DNA of 64,000 bases, taken from NCBI GenBank assembly GCA_947034885.2, contig OX344757.2, positions 9,176,001 through 9,240,000 on the forward strand. The letters run 5' to 3'. The notes beneath the pieces were generated by a model that worked only from the letters and a program-made list of their open reading frames with translations, was not told the DNA's origin and ran no database searches. A program made the translations under genes and the position numbers. This document shows positions 25,411 to 36,645 of the stretch, one piece after another. Source of the stretch: Thuidium tamariscinum. Its lineage: Eukaryota; Streptophyta; Bryopsida; Hypnales; Thuidiaceae. Each line of letters starts with the position of its first letter. The first letter of the stretch is position 1.

Positions 25411-25768
25411 AGGTCCCCTAAATGTCCAAGGTATAAATTTTTGGTGACATCAATATTCTGAAATTGAATAAAATCTAACCAAGTTGCTAATTTTAATAGT
25501 TCATATTTTTGAAATTTTATTTTTTAAGTCTAATTTTAGCATCAAACATCCAATTTTGAAAATAATTGATTATGATTCTTCTATTCAAGATTTTGTGCAA
25601 GAGTGTCTAACGCAATCTTGACTTTTTGTAGTATTGAGGGCTCTTTGAAATGAGTCTCAAATACTTTAAATCTTGGAGAAAAAATCACATTACAAATTTG
25701 TTTAAAAAAATTATAAATTAGATTTTGAAAAGCCATAAAATTAATTGGAGTTCTATATATTAGGCCAT

Positions 25769-26428
25769 TTAACCCCTTACTATACAAGGCACCAAAATCT
25801 GGTGTTTGTAAAACTTTGAAGTTAGATAAAACCTAACTAAATTTCTATTTTTAATGGTTTATATTTTTGGAAAGTTTTACTAGAAGTCTAATTTTAGTGT
25901 CAAAAATTGATTTGAAAAATGAATGATAGTGGTTTTTCTATACAAGATTTTATACAAGGGATACCCTTGCAATCTTGACTTTTTGTAGTGTTAAGAGCTC
26001 TTGAAAATGAGCCTCAATTCCTCAAATACACTAAATCTTGGAGAAAAAATCACATTCAAAATTCATTTACAAAAATTGTAGAGTAGATTTTGAGGAGCCA
26101 TAAATTGATTGGTGTTGTGCATGTTAGGCCCTTTCACCTCATATTTTTTTGGTCACCAAATTTTTAGATTTAACTTGCAAGAAGAGGATAGAAACACTTT
26201 ACATCACTTTTGCAATTTTAACACCCTCATGGTCAAACATTATAATCTTTCACCCTAAAAGTGCTATTGTTGTGTTTTCTTTTCCTATGCAATCTTTAAC
26301 ATGTCTAGATTGAATTTGTACAGTTACAATTCAAGAAGATTGATAGAATTTATCAAAATGTTGACATTTTGTTCAACTTAGAGCAAATTCCAAGAAGCTC
26401 GAAATAGGCCTTAGGCACTTAGGGATAA
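25769..26428. mobile_element. TTAA-flanked family A element nested in another family A element
   Basis: It starts TTAA then CCCCTTACTATACAAGGCAC and ends CCTTAGGCACTTAGGG then ATAA. The outer copy breaks at TTAGGCCATTTAA and resumes at ACCTCATATTTTTTTGG. Those two pieces are continuous in this inner copy itself (TTAGGCCCTTTCACCTCAT at about 26127) and in the copy at 42865-43474. The break therefore marks the insertion point at a TTAA. Confidence 0.75.
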
Positions 26429-26544
26429 ACCTCATATTTTTTTGGTGCCTAACTTTGTAGATTTGACTTGTAAAATGAGGATTGAAAGACTTCAACTCAC
26501 TTTTCTGGTTTTAACAACCTCATGATCAAACATTACTAACAATC

Positions 26545-28458
26545 TTTCACTACAAGAATTTTAGGATTCTATGACTGCGTTTTCAGTCATAGAGGACATA
26601 CATGACTATGTACAAAAATTAGGTGTGGGAGTCATTGTGGATGAGTCCTTTATGTAAAAGACTAAAGGTTGTTTTTTATCACCATCCACTTTTACCAATG
26701 GATGTAGAAATGGATGAGAAAAGTGATAAAGAAAAGAGAGAAAAAAATATTGTCTCAATTGCCATGTGGAAAGTGCATTTGCCATGTGGATATCCACATG
26801 GCTAGTCATTTGTCAGTAATTTGCAAGTCATTTTGAAGTTATAAATGACCTATAAAAAATCCAATGTAAACAGCCATGTGGATAGTCATTTACAAGTCAT
26901 TTTGAAGTTGTAAATGACCCATGCAAAATTCAACGTGGATTGTTATGAAGGAAGTCACAAAGGAGTCATTTTAAAGTTGTGATGCTTAGCAAGTCATTTT
27001 TGAATTGTTACCCAGTACTACAAAATTAAAATATGACTTTGAAATGACTTTCTAACAACTCTTACTTGACCCAAAATACACAATGAATTTTTTTTTATTG
27101 AAATGGACTGTGTTGCACAAACCTTCTTGTACACCCTTACTTATCACATATCTTCTTTGTTGTAAAAGCTCCCTTGGTTCTTGAATACCATCTAGGAACT
27201 CCTTAGATGTCAATTAAAAGATTGATTTTGTTAACAAATTGCTATGTCTTGAGTTGAATAGAGAAGCTCTTTATACAAGTGGGATAATGGTAGGTAAGAC
27301 AACTGATATTGGATATGTGAATGAGGGTAAATAGAACTTTCACCACTCATAGTCATAGTTAAGTAAAACGCAAGAATTGTGTCAAAAGTCTAATTTCAAA
27401 CCTCATTTAGGCATAGTAAAAGATCTTTTTTCTTAAGACTTTGAACTAAAAAAAGTTGAGTAATAAAGCTAAGTTTTATGCCCTAAAATCCGTTTGGGGT
27501 TTTGAGGCTCCACCTAAAAGTTTTAGACAAATTTCAGAGAGGGGGTTTGAAAATGTCCTAAAAAATGTCCTTTTTACGCCCTCTCTAAAATTTGTCTATA
27601 ACTTTTAGGTGGAGCCTCAAAACCCCAAATGGATTTTGAGATATAAAACTTAGCTTTACTAATCAACTTTTTTCAGTTCAAATTTTTTAATAAAAAGATC
27701 TTTTACTATGCCTAAATGAGGTTTGAAATTTGATTTCTGTCACAATTCCTACATTTTACTTAACTACGACTATGAGTGGTGAAGCTCCTATTTATCCTCA
27801 TTCAAAAATCCCATACGGGTTGTCTTACCTACCACTAACCCACTTGTATGAAGAGTTCCTTCTTGGAGTCATTGATTAGTCATCTTAAATAATGAAGTAT
27901 AGTCATACAAAATGACTAAGTCCTACTTGTTCTATATTTGAGGTTCAAAAGTAGAAGTTTACAATGTCTACATCACCATTTTGAAGACTCAACAAATTAA
28001 AAAAAGTGAATAAAACTTGCACTTCACAAATTATACATTTAATAGTTGCATTGGTGACTTGGGAATGACTAAGATGCTTTGGATAAATGACTACTAGTGC
28101 TATAATGAAAGAGTCACAGTCATTGTTTAGTTGTTGCGCAGATCTAGTTTTATGAATATATAGCTTCTAAAGTCTACATCCCCTATTTGGATGCTTAATT
28201 CATTAAAAAAACATGGATGAATGTAGTCTAAAATCACTCTTCATCATTTAGACGTTTGCACGACTGTAAAATGACTGCTATTGAATTTGCATGACGGTAA
28301 AATGACTGTTCTTGGATTTGCACAACTATAAAATGACTATTCTTGAGTACACATTGTGGGCTAGGTGCAATTACAAAGTTCTCGTCATTTTACAGTTGTT
28401 TAGGATACTAAGTCATAGATCATTTGGTTGTGAAAGACCCCTTTTTCTTGTAGTATTT
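26545..28458. mobile_element. Non-autonomous CACTA (En/Spm-type) element, 1908 bp, TSD TTT
   Basis: The left terminus CACTACAAGAATTTTAG starts at 26548. The right end, read on the other strand, is TACTACAAGAAAAAGG, ending at 28455. TTT flanks both sides (26545-26547, 28456-28458), the 3-base duplication expected for CACTA elements. Subterminal repeats typical of the class are present: CATTTTGAAGTTGTAAATGAC variants on the left (26810-27010) and TGCACGACTGTAAAATGACT variants on the right (28250-28410). No transposase is encoded. The centre is a large inverted repeat (27261-27862). Confidence 0.85.
27261..27862. repeat. Large inverted repeat (arms about 290 bp) inside the CACTA element
   Basis: The left arm begins AGAAGCTCTTTATACAAGTGG and the right arm ends CCACTTGTATGAAGAGTTCC. 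Near the centre, TTTTGAGGCTCCACCTAAAA is mirrored by TTTTAGGTGGAGCCTCAAAA. The loop is only about 40 bases around 27560. Arms are diverged by scattered substitutions. It could be a nested foldback element or an internal duplication; a transcript would form a long hairpin. Confidence 0.85.
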
Positions 28459-28645
28459 CAACCCATAAGTCATATTGTTGCTGAGGGGTTTTCCTATGCG
28501 ATCTCTAACATGTCTAGTTTGTATGGGTATAGTTAAAAGAAATTGATACAATTTATTACAATATTAGTTTTTTGTTCAATCTAGAGCAAATTCTTAAAAG
28601 TTCAAAAAGGGTCTTGGGCATTTAGGGGTTAAACTTAAACAATAA

Positions 28646-29393
28646 GAACATCTCCACTACAACGTAAGATATGACTCAAATTGGGTAATTGGCCCAGTTG
28701 GACAACAGTCATTACCCCACTACACGCAAGATAGGACTCATGAAATGGCTAGGTGTGGCCAAATTTATTAAGCAAATGAGAAAATGTTCAATTTTAGCCA
28801 AGGCCCAGAATGGGGTTTGACTGTACTTTTGACCTTGATATTGAGGTGCAAACACAAGGGTGCAAAATCCCTACTGACCATCCAATTTCAATTTTTTAAA
28901 AATGAAATGCTCGTGAATAAGCAATTTCATGTATAGAAAATGAAGCATTTCTTATCCTCCAAAAGATGAAAAATGAAATCCATCTTGATTTGAATTTTCC
29001 ATAAGAAATGGAACTTACTACATCCTCTTGGGGTGGAGGAAGGTGTCTCAATCCATGAGAGACAAAGGAGAATATGAACTAGTTGGTAATCATATATCCT
29101 ACATGGATTGGGATACCTCCCTCCACCCCATGGGGATATAAAGAGCCTTGTTCCATTGCGTTTTCAAATTATTTTGAGATCTCTTCTAACAAAGAGAGTG
29201 GAGCCTCAAAAAATAAGAAAACCAATGTTTTTGGGGTTCAAATTTATTGTAAAGCAAAATAAACTAGAAAACTTAAATAAAAAAGAAATCTTCTTTACAA
29301 GGATGCTTGCACTATTCGGTAGTGGGGCAAATGACTATCACTTGGCTTGGCCAGAGTGAAAGTCAAATTCTGAACCATGCGGTGGAGATGCTC
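28646..29393. mobile_element. Tourist-like element with TAA target duplication (748 bp)
   Basis: Termini are GAACATCTCCACTACA and, on the other strand, GAGCATCTCCACCGCAT. TAA occurs at 28643-28645 and 29394-29396. The termini resemble those of the element at 350-614. The interior includes an inverted pair around GGGGTGGAGGAAGGTGTC and ACCTCCCTCCACCCC. An 83-codon frame inside has no recognised similarity. Confidence 0.7.
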
Positions 29394-29409
29394 TAAACTT
29401 GCTGAGCTG

Positions 29410-29790
29410 TTTTGTTAAGTTACAATGAAAACACCCAAAATTGTCCAAATAAGGAGTTTAGTATAGTTGGAGGCACTGAGTGAAAATCATGAATATTCAA
29501 AAAAAATTAAATTTTTTGGATACAATATGTAATTTCTACAAATTTTCAAAGTGTTGGTTCCTTGGACCTGTGGAGTTGTCGTGTAGGTGCCCCAAAAACT
29601 GAATCCTGCGAAAATTAGCACTTAGCCAACCAAATTTCCCTTTGTGTCCTTCAGTTCTGTCAATAAATTACAATCATACATGTGACGAATACATTAAGGA
29701 AAGTCTACTGATGCATTTGGGTGAATCTATAGTCCACTGCAAGGAACAGGTGCGGGAATGGATGTTTTGCCCTTACCCAGGCCTAGCGTT
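29410..29790 (+). repeat. Dispersed repeat family B, copy 2
   Basis: Same strand as copy 1 (5783-6140) and starting with the CAATGAAAACACCCAAAATTGTCC segment that forms the second half of the 91-base tandem unit. It runs through TAGCACTTAGCCAACCAAA to GGTGCGGGAATGGATG. Here the tandem amplification has not happened. Confidence 0.7.
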
Positions 29791-31490
29791 TCTTTTTTAA
29801 GCAAGATTTTGTCTGACGTGACATATTCTGGCCTCTCTAGCACTGGCTCCCTCCAAATTTCAGCCTATTCCCGAAAGCCAACAAACTGACACACGGCCAA
29901 AAAAACCCTGCGGCCAGGCCCATCGAGCAAAAGGCGCATCTGCGTGGCACAGTTTGTGTGGTTCAATCTCGTCGCCGGCTCCCATTCCTCGTTCGTCCTT
30001 CGTCCGTCTGCATACCGCCGTCGACATCGACAAAACGCGTCTTCTTCAATTCAAATTAAACTCTCCCCAACCCGGACCTCGATCCACATCTCGGATTCTT
30101 TTCCATACTCTCCACTCTGCATTAATTTCATAGACCTTTCACGAGACCATAGGACATATATGCGTTTTCAACCAGCGATTCTGAAAGAACGTGGAGGGCC
30201 GGGAGGCAGGATTTGGATATAGAAAGTGAAAGATTTCATATAATGTTAATTAACGTACTGTTTTTGAGAAGCCGAACGTACAATCCACGATCACATGTAA
30301 GTTAGTGAAGCTGTTCAATTGTTCAAGATTCTTCTACTCTGAATTAGCTTTCAATGCGTGATAGAGCAGGTACATTTATGCCCATTACTTGGGTTCGATC
30401 ATTCAGGATCGTAGATTCGGTACCGGTGACTCACCGATCGACTAGCTAGAATACCAAGGCCGAGATTTCAAACTTCGGTATATATAACGTGTTCCGAAAT
30501 TCTCACTAGCTGGGAAGATACCACTCCAAGGTGCGTTGAATGTCTTCGAGCCTGCCGGCATGCATGCACGTTTGATATCGAGCATGAAAGGCCAGTACTA
30601 CCGTTGTCGAGGTCCGGTGTCCGAAGCTTTTAGTTTCTCTACGTACTGAAACTTTGCTGAGCCTCTGATCCGAGCATGTGTCCAACTTTGCACACAAGCT
30701 AGCTGATGATTGCATTGCTCACCTCTCGATCGCGATCTCAAGTTAGGCACACTTACTAAGACGTACATCGGCACCTACTGCAAGGGTACGCTGTGAATGA
30801 CCGGCATCGATCTCAAGGTTTCAGCAGTTCTATATACTATTTCGATGCACTACGGTTTATATTTAATTTTATCCATCTGTTACAACGTTGAAGCAGGTAA
30901 AAGGGAACTGAAGTAAGGCTTTCGGGTGGCCGGCAATGGGAAGCTGCACAAGAATGCCATAAATTAAACACGCTAGCTGATCAGCATTGAGCACATTCGA
31001 TTCGCGAGCTGAGCTGCAGAACGTCCTCCTCCGACGCGGAAGCAGGTTAATTGGCAAATACGTACGCAGCTAAAGAGAGATGGGATGCGGAGAGGAAAGT
31101 TTCTAAGATCGAAGACGCATTTTGTCCGTCGACGGCGATCTGCAGATGGATCGATGAATGGATCGGAAGGACGGACGAGGGACAGGAGACACGCAGACGA
31201 GGCACGAGTCTTAATTATATATGCTCGATCGATCGATGGGGGTACATAACGTCTCGCGACAGAGTTCGAGGAAGCCATGTTATTCAAGATTCTTGGAAGA
31301 GCATTGAAGTTTACGCACTCGAGGCTCTAAACAACTTCGAATCAGATGCAACCACAGCAGAGTATACATGTATGATGCCCGTTGATGAGCTTCAAGTACC
31401 GTAGATTGAAATAGAAATTAATGGATCTCGATCTGAGGGCAGAGTCGTCAAACAGAACAGGAACTTCGTATGGGTTTAATTTTTCTTCAC
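29791..31490. other. Unique, compositionally distinct segment without a recognised gene
   Basis: About 1.7 kb that is clearly richer in G and C than its surroundings, with many CG, CGATCG and CTAGCTAG words. It is flanked by repeat family B and by a MITE. Two + strand frames (29944-30222; 31051-31404, the latter lacking a good ATG) show no family resemblance. It could be a decayed gene, a promoter with a noncoding transcript, or inserted DNA. Confidence 0.35.
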
Positions 31491-31501
31491 TTGAACCACT
31501 T

Positions 31502-31780
31502 GGTAGGTACACCCAAAAGCGCCACTTATTTGAACTGTGCCTAGTTCCTGTTATTAGCTAGTTCAGATTTTTATGTAGTCTTGTTGGCAAGTGAAAGCAT
31601 GTTCCAATGCACCAAAGAACGCAGGATTTGGATACCGTATGCAAAAGTTATTAACGGTCAAAGTCTATTTTTGAAAGCGCCATCTACAACAGTACAACAT
31701 GTGAACATGACTGATTTTGAAAATGTATGTGCACTGTAGATGGTGCTTTTAGGAACATGGCGCTTTTGGGTGTACCTACC
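31502..31780. mobile_element. MITE with perfect 23-base inverted termini and an inner hairpin
   Basis: The first 23 bases (31502-31524, beginning GGTAGGTACACCC and ending AAGCGCCA) are the exact complement of the last 23 (31758-31780). A second inverted pair lies inside: GCGCCATCTACAACAGTACA near 31678 and TGTGCACTGTAGATGGTGCT near 31728. No flanking duplication is clear. Perfect termini suggest a young insertion. Confidence 0.75.
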
Positions 31781-32106
31781 TTAACATGTTTAGAAGTGTG
31801 ATTTGGGGAGATTAGTACTTGCGTGTTAGTATTTGCTGTACGTGCGTTGCAATTTTTGTGAAAACCTTGGTGTAAACGTACCTGTTGACCTTGAAATTTG
31901 GCATCAACATAGAGAATATATTATATAAAAAAACAATTTTTCAACCCAGGGGAACTGGGGAAGGTGTCAAAGTTGTTGGTAGTATTGAAATTTCTTTCTT
32001 GCAAATTCATAATTGTTAGTGTGATTAGTACCCTATTGTACATACAAACCCTAAGTACATGATGAGAACCTCATATTTTGCACATGGATTTGTCACTATG
32101 ACAATT

Positions 32107-33034
32107 TTAACCCCTAAAGTCCCAAAGTCCCCTCGGGGGACACTTGGGATTTCGGGCAGGCTCGTGTGACTTGAAATTTTGACCCAATTTTTTGAAACTT
32201 TTTTTGAAGATAGGGAATCACATCAGCTTTATAAAAATATAATTTTTTTTTCAATCGGTGCCTAGGAGCAGAAGTTTTGCCATCCAAAGTCAAAAAAGCA
32301 GTTCGGCGGGCAGAAAAAAAAAACCACAAAAAATGAAAAAAAAAATTTCAATTTTTTTTCTTAAAGATTATGTTTTTGTCTACATTTGAAGCTTTGATTC
32401 ATCCTATTTGGACTAATAATGAAAAAGTTATGGACAATCTTGTTTTTCGGGCAATTTAAGCATCTTCTTCAAAAAATAACTTATAGAATTCATTTTTGAA
32501 TGCAATTTTCAATTTTTTTCAATTTTTTTTTTTGAAAAGTTTAAGTTTGTTTTCAAGAACAATCCCACCGTTGGGATTATGATTTTTTAATTCCATATAA
32601 TGGCTATTAACAATTTAGTATTTTGTTCAACTTCGGACCTACTTCTACTTAATAATTTTTTTATATGTGAAAATCAAGTTTTGACATTCTGAAATTTTTT
32701 TCCACAACTCTCAACTCAAATATTCAAGATAAAAAATTTTAACCTTATGGTGTGTAGTGCAAAAGAAATCCACAAATGGCCATCAAAGTCACCTGAAATT
32801 GCAGGCCGCAGTTGAAAAAAACTTTCTTTTTCAACTTCAAATGCTAATATCTTCCAATCCGTACGGTCAAACTTCATGAAATTTTTACCACATGATTTGA
32901 GACAAGTGAAGCACAAGATCCTATGGTTAGATTCTAAGAAAAAAGTTTTTTTAGGTTTCTTGAGTGATTGCAGCAGAAATGGCAGTTTTCAGTGGTTTCA
33001 GAGCCAGAAAATGCCTTGGGAACTTAGGGGTTAA
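32107..33034. mobile_element. TTAA-flanked element, family E (928 bp)
   Basis: The left end is TTAA then CCCCTAAAGTCCCAAAG. The right end is TGCCTTGGGAACTTAGGGG then TTAA. Both TTAA copies are intact. The inverted match is CCCCTAA-GT-CCCAA with small offsets. The interior is AT-rich, without an open frame, and matches the element at 35397-36645 (for example the CCTAGGA...GCAAAAGTT region). Confidence 0.75.
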
Positions 33035-34063
33035 AGAACCGAAAGACAAAATAATTGTCAAGTGGGCTCTAAAGGGTTAAGATGACTATTATGAGAATCA
33101 AGTAGGCTTTGAAGGGTTTAGATGATTGTTACAAGAATTGGCATTTTATATATTTCATGGCTTTAGAATCACTTCAAAGATCGTAAGAAATTCATACTCA
33201 ATCAAATAAAAAAATTTGCAAATCAAATTACTTTTTCTTAACACTTGTTTGTTTCTAGAAACAAAATTGATTTTTTCCCACCTTCTAAAAGTGATTGTCA
33301 CTTATCACAAATTATAGCACAAATACTAGATTAATTACCTTTCATCTACTTGATTATACCAATCAGGTTTGTTTTTTCTCATTTTTTATGAAGTGCCAAA
33401 GTGACAATATTTCATTTTATTGAGGAGTTAAGGCCTTATTTGTTATATTGAGACAAAGTGTAGTCTTAATTTTATCTTAGACTCAAAGATAAATGGTCAT
33501 AACTTTTTTATTTTGAGTCTATTTGATGATTTGAGATTTTAATATAATAATGTATATAAAAATCCTTCATTGCTCAAAGGTTGCAATCTCATCTTATCGT
33601 CGACTCAATGATAAATGACTAAAATTGTTTTGGGGTGAAGTCTCGAAATGCGTAAATTGTCTCATTTTACCAATAAGGCTTTAGCTCCAAATTTCAACAT
33701 TTATTCATATATTGAATAGAAAATATCATATCAGCACATAATATATATCTATCATTCTATTTTCATCTAATATTTTAAAAAAATTGAAGTTTATTGACAA
33801 TTTCATCCAAAATTTTACTATTTTTTTCCTATAAGCTTGATACTAAGCCAAAAAATTTGTTGCAATTTTGCCAGAAAAACAACAACTACTAATACCAATT
33901 TCTACATGTTTGTTGGTTTTGTGTTTGCAACAAGTTGGATCTGGCTGTCTTATTCGGCTTTCCTTGCTTTCTAATTTAACTTATTGATGACAAGATGTTG
34001 CTGTCATTTATCATAGATCTGAATTATTTACAAGGATCTGTGTACTTCAAGATCAATATCTCA
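33035..34063. other. AT-rich gap, no gene seen
   Basis: About 1 kb, AT-rich, with a loose direct repeat of GGGCTCTAAAGGGTTAAGATGA and GGCTTTGAAGGGTTTAGATGA at 33064-33125. Nothing else could be assigned. Confidence 0.4.
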
Positions 34064-34325
34064 TTAGAGGGGATTTGAAGCCTCCAAAGGGCCGCTTTGG
34101 GGCTGTTCCCCGAAACTATTCCCCGTAACTGTTGGCCACTGCCAGGCCAACATTTACCAAAAAAATAAAAAAATTGGGGGTCCTGAAATATGAAAAAAAA
34201 GCCCCCCCCAAAAAAAATTAAAAAAAAAATTAATGACGTGGCACTCTCTGGACTACTTTGGATTTATGTTTATGTGGTAGAAATTGTGTTCCCGCAGTCT
34301 TCTAATGGCCTCAAAAATCCTCTAA
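34064..34325. mobile_element. MITE family D, copy 1
   Basis: The left end is TTAGAGGGGATTTGAAGCC and the right end is GGCCTCAAAAATCCTCTAA. They match inverted as GAGGGGATTT...GAGGCC. TA (or TTA/TAA) lies at both boundaries, so TA duplication is likely but not proven. The centre has a C8 run followed by A-rich sequence and the TAATGACGTGGCACTCTCT motif, all shared with copy 2. Confidence 0.65.
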
Positions 34326-34984
34326 TACTTCAATGAATATCCTCAATTACAAGGATCTTGTAAATTTTCCTTCAAATATCTATTTTCGGACATGATTGAC
34401 AACATGAACGAAGAGCAAGCTATCCAAGCAATGCAGTTAGTGTCAACATCTTGTAAAAGTGGAGATCAGTTGGAATTTTTCATACATGGAATATTGCCTG
34501 TCCTTGCCTGATGAAATGGTCAAGCCATAGCTAAAGCTTGCATTTCACTTATCTTAGTCATTTCAACCTCTTGGCCTTTGGAATCAGAATGGGGTTGAAG
34601 GAAACCATACTTTAGATACAAGCTCCATCCATGAGTTCTCAGAAAAGTCCCAACTTCCTGAAAGATCAACACTTCTAAGCTTTATTATATTCAACGAAGC
34701 CTAAAAGGCAGATGCAGAAAATAATTGTTTTGATATCGATTTCTAATGACGCGTAGATCATGACACTCCTGGGAAACTCCACTAAGGTACAGACAGATAT
34801 TACATCACATTGGAAGCTCCATAGTCACGGTTCCCAAGGACTCTTAAAAGCCAGAAACGCCTGTATTTGACTACCAGAATTGTTGTCCTAGCATTATTTA
34901 AATAATTTACGAGTTCACTCAAGAGTACTATTTGTAAAAAAAACTCTTTTTAAACCTACACATAAGATCTTTGTTTGCTTAATA

Positions 34985-35375
34985 AGGGCAAAACATCCAT
35001 TCTCGCACCTATTCCTTGCAGTGGACTATAGATTCACCCAAATGCATCAGTAGACTTCCCTTAATGTGTTCGCCACATATATAATTGTAATTTGTTGACA
35101 CAACTGAAGAACACATAGGAAAATTTGGTTGGCTGAGTATTGATTTTTGCAGGGTTCAATTTGGGGGGCACCTACAAGACGGTTCCATAGGTCTAGTGAG
35201 CCAATTCTTTCAAAATTTGTAGAAATTACATATTGTATTCGAAAAATCTATTTTTTTTCAATATTCAGGATTTTCACTTGCTAATACTAGAAAAATATCA
35301 TTTAAAAAAAACGTTGCCTCCAACTCTGTTGAATTCCTTATTTGGATGGTTTTGGGTGTTTCCACTATACATTTG
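34985..35375 (-). repeat. Dispersed repeat family B, copy 3 (reverse strand)
   Basis: The reverse complement matches copies 1 and 2 from GGGCAAAACATCCATTC through TTGGTTGGCTGAGTATTGA to CCTTATTTGGATGGTTTTGG. The TTAA-flanked element at 35397 begins 20-30 bases beyond its end. Confidence 0.7.
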
Positions 35376-35396
35376 ATGATACAAACTTTTGCCAAA

Positions 35397-36645
35397 TTAA
35401 CCCCTAAAGTCCCAATTGGTCCTATGGGGGCCAAAATGCAACTTTAGGTAGTTTCATACATTCTCAATATTCATTATAATTTTGTAAAACTTTTTGTAAA
35501 GGTAAGACTTACTTAAGCTTCCTAGGACTATAATTCTTATTTCAATCAAAGCTTGGGAGCAAAAGTTATGGCACAAGAAGCTAAAAATGCATGGAGGTCA
35601 ACGACAACCTCCAAAAAATCACAAAAAGTCAAAAAATATATTTTTTTAAATTTCTAAAATATTACATTTTTGCATACATGTAAAACTTTGATTCATTCTA
35701 TTTGGACAAGTGATGAGAAAGTAATGAATAGGATTGTTTTCTTGGCCTCCTAATGCCAGATTGTAGCCAAAAAAAATAATCTTGCTAAAAAGTGGTAAAG
35801 TATCATGAAGTTTTTCACCAAGAAGCTTTGTATGGATAAAAAAATCTTGGTTGAAATCTCTAGATTGTAGACGAAAATAGAAGTATGTTCATGTGATATG
35901 TAATATTAATGTGATATGTAATATTAATGTGATATGTAATATTAATGTGATATTTTCTATCCAATATGTAAATGAATGTTGAAATTTAGAGTACCATTGT
36001 AACACTTTATATTGCCACTTTAGTACTTTATGAAAAATGAAATTTTTTTTTTTAATAACAAACAAGTTTGTTTTTTGAGCAATCTAAGCTACTCTAAAAA
36101 ATAACTTTAAGGATTCATTTTTTAATGCAATTTTTACAATTTTTCCCCCAAAAATGTATCACAATGTTAAATATGATTATAGAACAATCTCACAATTTAG
36201 ATTTATGCATTTCAATTCTAACTAAGAACTATTTAAAATTTGTTTTTTTGTTCAATCTTAAACCTACTTCTATTTAACAATTTTTGAAGAATGAAGATCA
36301 AGTGATTTTTCTTTGAAATTTTCTTCCAAGAATTTTGATTCAATTTTTCAACATATAATTTTTAAAATTCAAAGCTTTTTACAAATGGCAATCCAAGCAA
36401 GTGCTTTGAAATTGTAATACAATGTTCGTAAAAAAAATTTTATCCAACTTTGAATGTTAAAATCTTCCAATCTTTACAATCAAACTTCACGAAATTCTTA
36501 CCACATATTTTAGACAAGTAGAGTATAAGATTTTATAGTTAAATTTTTGAAAAAATATTTCTTCTATTTTGGAGAATGAACGCATTAAAAATGACAATTT
36601 TGAGTGGTTTTTGTAAAAAAAAGGTCTCAAGACTTTAGGAATTAA
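35397..36645. mobile_element. TTAA-flanked element, family E (1249 bp) with internal 18-base repeats
   Basis: The left end is TTAA then CCCCTAAAGTCCCAATTGG. The right end is TCTCAAGACTTTAGGA, A, then TTAA at 36642-36645. It resembles the 928-bp element at 32107 but is longer, and includes the tandem repeat at 35891-35953. No coding potential. Confidence 0.65.
35891..35953. repeat. Tandem repeat, 18-base unit, 3.5 copies
   Basis: The unit ATGTGATATGTAATATTA repeats without change at 35891, 35909 and 35927, followed by a half unit. Perfect copies indicate recent slippage. Confidence 0.95.

Larger units (their letters stand above)
25411..28632. mobile_element. TTAA-type family A element (outer), carrying two nested insertions
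   Basis: The left end reads CCCCTAAATGTCCAAGG from 25415 (flank AGGT, a lost TTAA). The right end reads CTTGGGCATTTAGGGG then TTAA at 28629-28632; the ends match inverted as CCCCTAAATGYCCAAG. Element sequence occupies 25411-25768, 26429-26544 and 28459-28632. The gaps are a second family A element and a CACTA element. Segments rejoin in register with uninterrupted copies, for example AATCTTTCACCC near 26250. Confidence 0.75.

Noticed and set aside
29944-30222. 92-codon frame in the GC-richer island
   Set aside because: Single short frame with no recognised domain; composition alone explains its openness.
32107-36645. piggyBac transposase inside the family E elements
   Set aside because: All frames are short and broken; no DDD motif or Cys-rich C-terminus is visible, so these are non-autonomous.
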